DNA from: Nitrososphaeria archaeon
GTDB taxonomy: Archaea; Thermoproteota; Nitrososphaeria; Nitrososphaerales; Nitrososphaeraceae
Assembly (NCBI GenBank): GCA_021324715.1
Contig: JAJPIN010000099.1
Coordinates: 1 to 9,834 of the forward strand
Length of the DNA stretch: 9,834 bases
Direction of reading: 5' to 3'
Position numbers and translations under genes: made by a program. How positions within the stretch are numbered: the stretch's first letter is position 1; every line of letters begins with the position of its first letter. The notes below the pieces were generated by a model that saw only the letters and a list, made by a program, of their open reading frames with translations, was not told where the DNA came from and did not search any database. This document shows positions 1 through 4,380 of this stretch, one piece after another.

Positions 1-38
1 AAACCAACGTAATCCTCGCTGTAGCCCTTATCGCTCGA

Positions 39-1277
39 TTAGCCAGTGGCCTGCGAACTTGCGGCGTTTGACGAATCTAATTCTTCAACTGATTTACTTG
101 AAGCACTGAAATCATTATTTATGACTTCATTTGCTTTATTATGGTCAACAAAATCCCTGTAGGATTTATAGAGCGGTTGAGAAGTAACAGTAGAATTTAA
201 ATCGCTTGACTGATTGTCTGCATGAGATTGAAAACTTGTAGTAGAATTCGATTCACTAGTTGATTCATTCTCAGGATTTGCAAGTTTATTTGCTAATTCG
301 TCTGCATTATCGTTTAGATTGCTACTTAGGATATTCGTTGAATATTCTAATGCGTTTATTTTTTCATTTGTGGCCTGGCTGACGTTATCACCAGAAGCAC
401 TCACTTGCGAATCCATTGAGTTTACTTCACTAACTAGTTTATCGTCTGTTTGAATCGTGGTATCATTTTTTATATTGTTATCAATATAATCTCGATATGA
501 CTTGTATCTTGGTTGATTGCTTGATTGAGATTCAGACTCAGAACTAGTACTCGAACCTATTTGATTATTACTATTCGTATTAGATAGATCCCCAGAAACA
601 GCCACCTCCTCATTTGCTTTCGTTTTTGTATTATTGTTAATATTACTACTAGAAGGATCCGATTGGACATTCGTGCCTAGTACAGTAGCGCTTTTATCGT
701 AATGTTCATTAGTATTTCTTCCGTCGGCGTTATTGTTATCTACATAGCCACTTGATGACTTATACTGTGATTGAATCTCTAATTCAGATTCGGATTGAAG
801 TTCAGATTGGGAATCAGAACTTTTCGTAGAACCTGGATGTGTATTTGTACTTGAATGATGATCTTGAGTTCCAAAAATATCAGGTATTACGAAGTTCTCA
901 TTTAATTTCTTGCTATTACTATTATCGCCAGAATCAAATGGATCTATTAAATCTTGTCTTGTTCTAGATTCAGAAGATGAAGATGATGCAGAATCTGGGG
1001 CTTCACCTTTATCATGATGTTCATCGTCTACGTTTTGTGAACGAAAATCAGATTCACCAAATACATAATTGGTATGTAGTTGTGGCTCTAACCCTATAGG
1101 CACTACAATGAAAAAAATGCTGATTAAAATCAGAAAATAATTTTTCGGACTTGGATGAGGTTTAGAGTTAAATTGAGAAGCAGATTTTTTTCTGTTTTTT
1201 ATATCGTCAATTCCTTTTTCTAACAAACAGGAGTTTCTTTTATTATCGTTACTCTTTACATTGAAAATAGAATTCAA
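39..1277 (-). CDS. Membrane-anchored Ser/Asn-rich repeat surface protein
   Basis: Predicted 412-aa protein of unknown function, probably displayed outside the cell. After about 45 polar residues comes one hydrophobic segment (about 47-63), a signal anchor or uncleaved signal peptide. The rest is low-complexity, rich in Ser, Asn, Asp and Glu, with a single Cys (C17). A short module recurs at about 171-182, 255-268 and 367-380; the last two copies read QPRYKSYRDYIDNN and QPLYKSYRDFVDHN, and the first is more diverged. Each copy follows a Ser/Glu-rich linker. Seven N-x-S/T sequons (N215, N271, N298, N337, N344, N355, N361) would suit archaeal N-glycosylation. The start is TTG; no in-frame ATG occurs before the membrane segment, an in-frame stop lies five codons upstream, and a TATA-like box about 28 nt upstream fits a leaderless mRNA. 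A second TTG at codon 18 is an alternative. No enzymatic motif is seen. Confidence 0.75.
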   Translation of the reverse strand: MNSIFNVKSNDNKRNSCLLEKGIDDIKNRKKSASQFNSKPHPSPKNYFLILISIFFIVVPIGLEPQLHTNYVFGESDFRSQNVDDEHHDKGEAPDSASSSSSESRTRQDLIDPFDSGDNSNSKKLNENFVIPDIFGTQDHHSSTNTHPGSTKSSDSQSELQSESELEIQSQYKSSSGYVDNNNADGRNTNEHYDKSATVLGTNVQSDPSSSNINNNTKTKANEEVAVSGDLSNTNSNNQIGSSTSSESESQSSNQPRYKSYRDYIDNNIKNDTTIQTDDKLVSEVNSMDSQVSASGDNVSQATNEKINALEYSTNILSSNLNDNADELANKLANPENESTSESNSTTSFQSHADNQSSDLNSTVTSQPLYKSYRDFVDHNKANEVINNDFSASSKSVEELDSSNAASSQATG

Positions 1278-1300
1278 GTTCTGATGCGTACGTTAACGAT

Positions 1301-1310
1301 TTAAAATATA
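1301..1310 (-). promoter_or_regulatory. TATA-like box of the surface-protein gene
   Basis: On the minus strand this reads TATATTTTAA. Its centre lies about 28 nt before the TTG start at 1277, the spacing expected for an archaeal TATA box driving a leaderless transcript. It helps fix the TTG start. This is inferred from position and composition only. Confidence 0.4.
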
Positions 1311-1379
1311 ATAATTGACATAAAATTATTAAGTAGAATCAATAGGTATGATTCTAAATTTTGGGGAGATATATATTTT

Positions 1380-1673
1380 TTATTCATGACTACAAACTAC
1401 GTATAAAATCCAATCCAGAATTCTAACTTCACTATCCAGGGGATCGGATTCAACTATAGAATCTTTTTTGTTTATTTCATCTATAAGTTCGTTCATTTTA
1501 GTTTCTATAAGTTCACAAATCTGAATATCCGGATTCTTCATATTTTCCAAAACCCAATTCAATAATTCAATTCTTTTACCGAGATCTCTTTTGTATGTAT
1601 TATCATCTTTTACTCTAGCATACCACATCTTTGAATCTTGAATTTCTTTTAGTAATGTTTGTTGTGCGTCCAT
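1380..1673 (-). CDS. Small helical protein of unknown function
   Basis: A 97-aa soluble protein with no signal peptide or membrane segment, probably mostly alpha-helical. I do not recognise the family. It has two similar helix-like segments: KRIELLNWVLE at about 33-43 and EVRILDWILY at about 82-91, both of the form R-I-x(0-2)-L-[ND]-W-[VI]-L. This hints at an internal duplication or two faces of a dimer. It ends in VVCSHE. The ATG start at 1673 lies about 27 nt downstream of a TATA-like sequence (1696-1704), again fitting a leaderless mRNA. It lies downstream of, and in the same direction as, the recombinase remnant's complementary strand, so the two are divergent. It may be a native gene or part of the same accessory island; the sequence does not decide. 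Confidence 0.6.
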   Translation of the reverse strand: MDAQQTLLKEIQDSKMWYARVKDDNTYKRDLGKRIELLNWVLENMKNPDIQICELIETKMNELIDEINKKDSIVESDPLDSEVRILDWILYVVCSHE

Positions 1674-1695
1674 GGATTGAATTTGCAGTATGATG

Positions 1696-1704
1696 ATTTA
1701 ATAT
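1696..1704 (-). promoter_or_regulatory. TATA-like box of the 97-aa protein gene
   Basis: Minus strand ATATTAAAT, centred about 27 nt upstream of the ATG at 1673. The spacing is that of an archaeal TATA box with transcription starting at or next to the start codon. No Shine-Dalgarno sequence is seen before this gene. Confidence 0.35.
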
Positions 1705-1772
1705 GAGGAGTGCTTTAAAGAGAGGGAGACTTCAGAGCAACGGATAATAATCTAATATTGTGTGAAATTAAA

Positions 1773-2268
1773 GGTGAAAGATTAACCCAAGATTCTTCTA
1801 ATTAGGGAACAATTTGATATAAGGGACCCAGTTGCCATCTCAAAATGTAAGGAAGTAAGGGCAAATACCTTAACAGGGAAGTTAATTGATCTTGCTGTGC
1901 GTGCAGGAATAAGACAAAAAGAAGTCTTAGAAGGGAAGCCGCATGGCCATGGTACTATTAGAAAAGACATTCCTATTGCACACGGGTTTAGAAAGTTCTT
2001 TACAAGTCAACTAGTTGAAGCTGATTTAAAGACAGAATTAAGATGGTTACTAGAAGGCCACAACTTGAAAGGAAATGATTCCAATTATGTAAAAGTATCA
2101 GAAAAACGCTTACAAGAAGATTATAAAAAGGCAATTGACAAGTTAACAATAGATCCAGCTAATAGACTTCAAAGAACGGTCGAAATATTGAAAATTGAAA
2201 AATCTAGAATTGATATGCTAGAAGCAAAGATACAGAAGCTAGAAAAGAAACACGGTAAAATAAGGTAG
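1773..2268 (+). pseudogene. Tyrosine recombinase (phage-type integrase) remnant, 5'-truncated and frameshifted
   Basis: C-terminal part of an archaeal tyrosine recombinase. From 1786 the frame reads ILLIREQFDI, then a helical region, HGFR (the H-x-x-R box), LLEGH (second conserved His), and a Tyr in NDSNYVKV nine residues later that is the likely nucleophile. A coiled-coil-like tail (from about ILKIEKSRIDMLEAKIQKL) ends at 2268. Just upstream, in a different frame, 1773-1796 encodes GERLTQDS, which in this family normally runs straight into LIREQFDI. A single-base shift near 1794-1799 would rejoin them. The N-terminal DNA-binding domain and the first catalytic Arg and Lys are missing, and stops lie upstream in both frames. 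Translation could start at GTG 1897, giving 123 residues, but such a product would lack half the active site. The reading as a decayed integrase is strong; the element it came from is unknown. Confidence 0.82.
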
Positions 2269-2292
2269 GATCATTATGATAATTTATCGTCA

Positions 2293-2511
2293 TTATGATG
2301 ATCGATCTTTATTATAACAGGGGGTTTCCGCTATTTCGTCATGTCTTTGTTCGTGCTTACACGTATCTCTTTGATGAAAACAAAAGTGACCAGAACCGGA
2401 TTCATCATAGCAAAAGTCCTCATCGGCAAATACTATGCTAAAAGAGTTCACTACAATAGTCAAAGACAATATTGCAACTAACATCAAAATTGTATTGGCC
2501 TTACGATTCAT
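2293..2511 (-). CDS. Small secreted four-Cys protein, Cys/His-rich (family member A)
   Basis: A 72-aa protein with an N-terminal signal peptide: MNRK, a hydrophobic stretch of about 20 residues, and likely cleavage after VFADE or nearby. The mature part is about 40 residues and reads FCY, FCF, TCK and PCY in order, giving C-x9-C-x6-C-x13-C. The same spacing is seen in the two plus-strand neighbours, so the three are paralogues. Four Cys could form two disulfides outside the membrane. This member also has several His (GHF, FHQ, KHEQRHDE), which could bind metal; that is inference. The ATG at 2511 is preferred over the adjacent TTG at 2514 because a TATA-like box lies about 27 nt upstream of the ATG. 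The gene points away from the other two members. Function unknown. Confidence 0.7.
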   Translation of the reverse strand: MNRKANTILMLVAILSLTIVVNSFSIVFADEDFCYDESGSGHFCFHQRDTCKHEQRHDEIAETPCYNKDRSS

Positions 2512-2531
2512 CAATAAGAAAATCGTAAAGA

Positions 2532-2546
2532 TCTAATTAAAAACTA
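2532..2546 (-). promoter_or_regulatory. TATA-like box of secreted four-Cys gene A
   Basis: Minus strand AGTTTTTAATTAGAT, centred about 27 nt upstream of ATG 2511. This is archaeal TATA spacing for a leaderless transcript. It supports ATG 2511 as the start. Confidence 0.4.
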
Positions 2547-2636
2547 TTGATACAAATATCTAATTCAAATTTGATCATCTCACAGTTTGAACAGGTTGTT
2601 CCAGCCGCCATAATTTATTATGTTTATTCAATATTA

Positions 2637-2653
2637 TAGCCTTTCAAACCAAG
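2637..2653 (+). repeat. 17-bp motif, copy 1 (TAGCCTTTCAAACCAAG)
   Basis: First of three plus-strand copies with consensus TARCCYTTCAAACYWAG (others at 3044 and 3398). It lies 118 nt upstream of the ATG of the four-Cys gene at 2755, in the region between divergent family members. A diverged relative may occur on the minus strand near 2583-2599 (AACCTGTTCAAACT), about 88 nt before the gene at 2511. It may be a regulator-binding site or a relic of duplicated flanks. Confidence 0.5.
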
Positions 2654-2754
2654 TTTTATTTCTAGGCATATAATTTTCAGTGATATTTTTCAGATTTATT
2701 TCACAGAATTGCATCTTGTAAAAGTTAAGTGATTTACTACAATAATTCTATACA

Positions 2755-2988
2755 ATGAAACTAGAAATGCTGTTCGTTGCAGCATCCTTGATATTGGTAG
2801 TGGGAATCGTTGCAGTTGCTATTCCGAGTCCGGTGCAAGCAGCCGCTAAACACCAATGGTGCTATACATCTGCAGCCACAGGCGCCGTTTGCGGCTTCGA
2901 TAGCAAGGTTGAATGTAAACTTTCGGCAGATAACGCAGGTCCTTCTGTTTCATTCTGTGGTAAGGCTCCGGTGTCTCCGTTGCCATAA
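2755..2988 (+). CDS. Small secreted four-Cys protein (family member B)
   Basis: A 77-aa protein. Residues 1-30 form a signal peptide (Lys-2, hydrophobic core, cleavage probably after PVQA or AA). The mature domain begins AKHQWCY and has four Cys spaced C-x9-C-x7-C-x13-C, with the second followed by GF. The WCY and C-(G)-F positions match the neighbour at 3125; gene A has FCY and CF. The fold is unknown; two extracytoplasmic disulfides are plausible. From memory, the layout (signal peptide, WC, CGF, C, C) resembles the bacterial secreted DUF3551 proteins, but the spacing differs, so homology is untested. It ends in a Pro-rich tail (APVSPLP). ATG 2755 is the only sensible start; no clear Shine-Dalgarno is seen, and the TATA-like region (about 2721-2735) is weak. 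It is followed by a T-rich stretch and copy 2 of the 17-bp motif. Confidence 0.75.
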   Translation: MKLEMLFVAASLILVVGIVAVAIPSPVQAAAKHQWCYTSAATGAVCGFDSKVECKLSADNAGPSVSFCGKAPVSPLP

Positions 2989-3043
2989 GGCCCGCATAAT
3001 ATCTCCCAGAGACAATCTTTCTCTTATTTTGATAGGTATATTC

Positions 3044-3060
3044 TAACCCTTCAAACCTAG
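3044..3060 (+). repeat. 17-bp motif, copy 2 (TAACCCTTCAAACCTAG)
   Basis: Second copy, 81 nt before ATG 3125 and about 31 nt upstream of that gene's TATA box, a usual place for an archaeal activator site. Similarity to copy 3 continues downstream in the form ATTT..TAT..AAGGA, so the repeated unit is longer than 17 bp, though diverged. It also lies 56 nt after the stop of gene B. Confidence 0.55.
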
Positions 3061-3090
3061 GTCTCGATTTAACTATAAGGATTCTAAAAC

Positions 3091-3100
3091 GTTTTTATAA
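3091..3100 (+). promoter_or_regulatory. TATA box of secreted four-Cys gene C
   Basis: GTTTTTATAA, centred about 29 nt before ATG 3125, predicts transcription from at or just before the start codon. The sequence GAGGT at 3116-3120 also looks like a ribosome-binding site 4 nt from the ATG. If the mRNA is leaderless this would not be transcribed. Both signals agree on ATG 3125. Confidence 0.5.
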
Positions 3101-3124
3101 TTAGACTTGCCAAAAGAGGTTTTA

Positions 3125-3349
3125 ATGAATCGAAACGCTGTGTTCGTAATAGTGATTGCATTATCAATTGCAACCTTTGCAGCAACGATCGTGGTCTCTT
3201 ATGCTGCATCAAAAGTGGAAGCAGCAAAATCCGACAAATGGTGTTATACCAAATTCAATTCTGAACTAGTGTGTTTTCAGAGCAAGAGTAGTTGCATTGA
3301 TGCGTTCGATCTTTCCGGCGGCGCGGCTCGAGATTGTCACAGGGTCTAA
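3125..3349 (+). CDS. Small secreted four-Cys protein (family member C)
   Basis: A 74-aa protein. It has a signal peptide (MNRN, then a hydrophobic core of about 20 residues, likely cleavage after VEA or nearby) and a mature domain beginning KSDKWCY. The four Cys are spaced C-x9-C-x6-C-x13-C: exactly as in gene A, and one residue different from gene B in the second interval. WCYT is shared with B, and CF after the second Cys is shared with A. The open frame extends to a TTG at 3107, but ATG 3125 is preferred because both a TATA box about 29 nt upstream and GAGGT 4 nt upstream point to it. It is in the same direction as gene B, 136 nt further on, with its own promoter, so they are probably not one operon. 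Likely extracytoplasmic; function unknown. Confidence 0.75.
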   Translation: MNRNAVFVIVIALSIATFAATIVVSYAASKVEAAKSDKWCYTKFNSELVCFQSKSSCIDAFDLSGGAARDCHRV

Positions 3350-3397
3350 TAGTAAATCTTCATAAAGTTTCTTTTGACTAAGTTTTATTTTATTTGG

Positions 3398-3414
3398 TAA
3401 CCTTTCAAACTAAG
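3398..3414 (+). repeat. 17-bp motif, copy 3 (TAACCTTTCAAACTAAG)
   Basis: Third copy, 49 nt after the stop of gene C. It is preceded by a T-rich run (TTTTATTTTATTT) like the ones before copies 1 and 2. It lies 79 nt before an ATG at 3477, almost the same distance as copy 2 from its gene. This suggests that a fourth, decayed or shortened member, or a leader peptide, follows. Confidence 0.5.
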
Positions 3415-3476
3415 CCTAAAAATTTGATATTAAAGGAAAATTTAAGATATAGTATCACTTAGAGAGTGGGAGTACA

Positions 3477-3548
3477 ATGCTTTGGCTTTTTAAAAATATA
3501 GCCATCATAATTTTTAATAAGGTGTTTATACAAGCAAGGTTTCCTTGA
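3477..3548 (+). CDS. Possible 23-aa hydrophobic leader peptide
   Basis: A short ORF encodes MLWLFKNIAIIIFNKVFIQ plus four more residues, then TGA. It resembles the N-terminus of a signal peptide without a mature domain. A TATA-like sequence (TTAAGATATAGTA, about 3441-3453) lies close to 30 nt upstream, and copy 3 of the 17-bp motif is 79 nt upstream, as for the neighbouring four-Cys gene. Its TGA (3546-3548) overlaps the TTG start (3545-3547) of the zinc-protein gene. It could be a coupling leader, the remnant of a fourth secreted four-Cys gene, or chance; the evidence is weak. Confidence 0.25.
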   Translation: MLWLFKNIAIIIFNKVFIQARFP

Positions 3549-3685
3549 GTCAAAACGACAGGTGCGAATGTGGACATAAAAGATCAGCTCATGTTCGGAA
3601 ATCACCCAACAATAGCCCAACTAAATGTAAAATATGCCCTTGCCTAAAATTTAGAATTCCTAAAAACCTTCATAATAAAGTTTAA
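3545..3685 (+). CDS. Small zinc-binding protein, 46 aa
   Basis: A short gene encoding a likely zinc-binding mini-protein. It has CECGH at residues 7-11, a further His at 16 and CKICPC at 28-33, so the ligand set is C7, C9, H11, H16, C28, C31 and C33. The pattern C-x-C-G-H-x4-H...C-x2-C-x-C-x2-F matches small zinc-ribbon-like proteins I recall from archaea, and the Phe after the last Cys is present. It has no signal peptide, so it is cytoplasmic. The C-terminal tail is basic (KFRIPKNLHNKV). The frame opens after a stop at 3518-3520 and TTG 3545 is the only reasonable start; a TATA-like ATTTTTAATA (about 3510-3519) lies about 30 nt upstream. DNA, RNA or protein binding is possible, but the target is unknown. 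The Cys/His pattern makes chance unlikely; the start is less certain. Confidence 0.62.
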   Translation: MSQNDRCECGHKRSAHVRKSPNNSPTKCKICPCLKFRIPKNLHNKV

Positions 3686-3725
3686 ATCATCTTTCACCTT
3701 ACGGAAACAAGAACTCGTTTTATAA

Positions 3726-3801
3726 TAAACACCGGCGGGGCCATTTTTCGGGTGAGATGGACGGCCCCACCAGGCGCTCTACACTAATGTAGAGGTTTAC
3801 C
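3726..3801. ncRNA. GC-rich hairpin island, candidate structured RNA
   Basis: A sharply GC-rich block in an AT-rich gap with no recognised gene on either strand. Helix 1: GGCGGGGCC (3734-3742) pairs with GGCCCCACC (3763-3771) at 8 of 9 positions around a 20-nt loop. Helix 2: CTCTACA (3777-3783) pairs perfectly with TGTAGAG (3788-3794) around the loop CTAA. Outside them TAAAC (3726-3730) can pair with GTTTA (3795-3799), closing a three-way junction. GC islands of this kind in AT-rich archaeal genomes are often stable RNAs. A TATA-like box for the minus strand (ATTTTTATATTG, 3814-3825) would start transcription near 3793 and retain both hairpins. A plus-strand box at 3718-3726 would start inside helix 1, so minus is slightly favoured. 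No tRNA, RNase P, SRP or known riboswitch signature is recognised. It could instead be a double-stranded DNA site or terminator. Confidence 0.4.
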
Positions 3802-3899
3802 AATACAAAAGTACAATATAAAAATCATTCTGATTTTAGGATTTAAGTTTTAGAAGATTGTTACTAAACTATGCTAACTGCGAACATTAATTCCTTTTT

Positions 3900-4091
3900 T
3901 CATTTTTTGGGTATATTCCAATAAGGGTTCTTACATTTAGGACAAATTATTGGTTCTTTATTTTTATATTGATATTTGCGTGGAATCCAGATATGGCCAC
4001 ATCTCTCACATTTGTAGCCTTCAAACATTACCTTTCCCACCATACTCATGGGGCTATACTTCTTAGGATGCCTATCAACCACATACGCCAT
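3900..4091 (-). CDS. Small zinc-ribbon protein
   Basis: A 63-aa cytoplasmic protein with one zinc ribbon: CERC (residues 28-31) followed by GHIWIPR, and CPKC (50-53) followed by KNPYWNIPKK. The C-x2-C...C-x2-C arrangement with Trp and Tyr/Trp after the knuckles is typical of archaeal rubredoxin-like or zinc-ribbon mini-proteins, often annotated only as DNA-binding or hypothetical. The N-terminal 25 residues are basic. The start is ATG 4091: a strong GGAGG lies 6 nt upstream, and a TATA-like box (4133-4144) gives a leader of roughly 20 nt. This gene is therefore translated from a leadered mRNA, unlike its leaderless neighbours. Internal Met at 15 and 17 lack such a site. It converges with the 46-aa zinc protein across the GC-rich island. 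The target of binding is unknown. Confidence 0.75.
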   Translation of the reverse strand: MAYVVDRHPKKYSPMSMVGKVMFEGYKCERCGHIWIPRKYQYKNKEPIICPKCKNPYWNIPKK

Positions 4092-4097
4092 GTACAG

Positions 4098-4102
4098 CCT
4101 CC
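4098..4102 (-). promoter_or_regulatory. Shine-Dalgarno site GGAGG of the zinc-ribbon gene
   Basis: Minus strand GGAGG, separated from ATG 4091 by six bases. It decides the start in favour of the full 63-aa product. Confidence 0.6.
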
Positions 4103-4132
4103 AAAGCCAGAAAGTTACCGCTTGAGAATGAA

Positions 4133-4144
4133 TTTTTTAAATAT
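4133..4144. promoter_or_regulatory. TATA-like box, possibly bidirectional
   Basis: TTTTTTAAATAT on plus, ATATTTAAAAAA on minus. On minus it would start the leadered mRNA of the zinc-ribbon gene near 4111. On plus it lies about 24 nt upstream of the ATG of the 47-aa ORF at 4163. Confidence 0.4.
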
Positions 4145-4162
4145 CACCCGAAATGCAGCGCT

Positions 4163-4306
4163 ATGGTAAATGTCCCGTTATCGCAGCAGAACTCTATTGA
4201 ATTAAATACTAAATATATCGCTAGCGATATTGCCAAATCGATACTAAGGGATAATTACGTCCAGCTCAAGACTATCTATACATTGACCGAACCTAGCACG
4301 TGGTAA
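4163..4306 (+). CDS. Possible small protein, 47 aa, unknown
   Basis: A short open frame from ATG 4163 to TAA 4304-4306 predicts a soluble 47-aa protein with no recognised motif. It starts MVNVPLSQQNSIELN, has a likely helix around IAKSILRDNYVQ, and ends in PSTW. In its favour: an ATG about 24 nt after a TATA-like box and ordinary-looking composition. Against it: small size, no family recognised, and a 16-bp palindrome (4215-4230) inside it that may instead mean the stretch is regulatory DNA upstream of the copper ATPase. It is in the same direction as, and ends 74 nt before, that gene, which has its own TATA box. It could be a small regulator of the pump, but nothing in the sequence shows this. 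Confidence 0.33.
   Translation: MVNVPLSQQNSIELNTKYIASDIAKSILRDNYVQLKTIYTLTEPSTW
4215..4230. promoter_or_regulatory. 16-bp perfect palindrome, candidate operator
   Basis: ATATCGCTAGCGATAT is a perfect two-fold symmetric site with no spacer. It lies 150 nt upstream of the copper-ATPase start, between two divergent promoters. Dimeric archaeal regulators bind such sites. It is also inside the possible 47-aa ORF (codons for I-A-S-D-I). No second copy was noticed in the window. Confidence 0.4.
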
Positions 4307-4348
4307 TAAAGCATATGCATGCCAAAATTTTACATTTGTAAAGCTCTG

Positions 4349-4360
4349 ATGTTATATTTC
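4349..4360 (+). promoter_or_regulatory. TATA box of the copper ATPase gene
   Basis: ATGTTATATTTC is centred about 26 nt before GTG 4381, giving a leaderless transcript that begins at the start codon. No Shine-Dalgarno is seen. This supports GTG over the out-of-frame ATG at 4379. Confidence 0.5.
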
Positions 4361-4380
4361 ATGTAATTTACTCTATCTAT

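Noticed and set aside
2271..2299. Direct repeat TCATTATGAT at 2271 and 2290 after the integrase remnant, as an attachment site
   Set aside because: Ten bases in AT-rich DNA can recur by chance, the copies are only 19 nt apart, and no tRNA or second element end is visible. One copy also overlaps the end of gene A.
2810..3046. 78-aa open frame overlapping secreted gene B in another frame
   Set aside because: It starts inside the signal-peptide coding part of gene B, has no promoter or family, and the Cys pattern of gene B is clearly the real signal.
1773..3414. Integron-like system (recombinase plus small gene cassettes bounded by short repeats)
   Set aside because: The recombinase is an archaeal phage-type remnant, not an IntI; the 17-bp motif has no paired inverted boxes as in attC; and gene A is in the opposite direction. 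Local duplication with a shared regulatory site explains the layout more simply.
3726..3801. tRNA or a known riboswitch in the GC-rich island
   Set aside because: No T-arm GGTTCGAATCC-like sequence or anticodon arm fits, and the conserved cores of the riboswitches I know are absent; it is also not directly upstream of a coding start on the favoured strand.
4016..4030. TAGCCTTCAAAC in the zinc-ribbon gene as another copy of the 17-bp motif
   Set aside because: It lacks the middle T and the downstream part of the motif, and it falls within coding sequence for a conserved zinc-knuckle region (FEGYKC).
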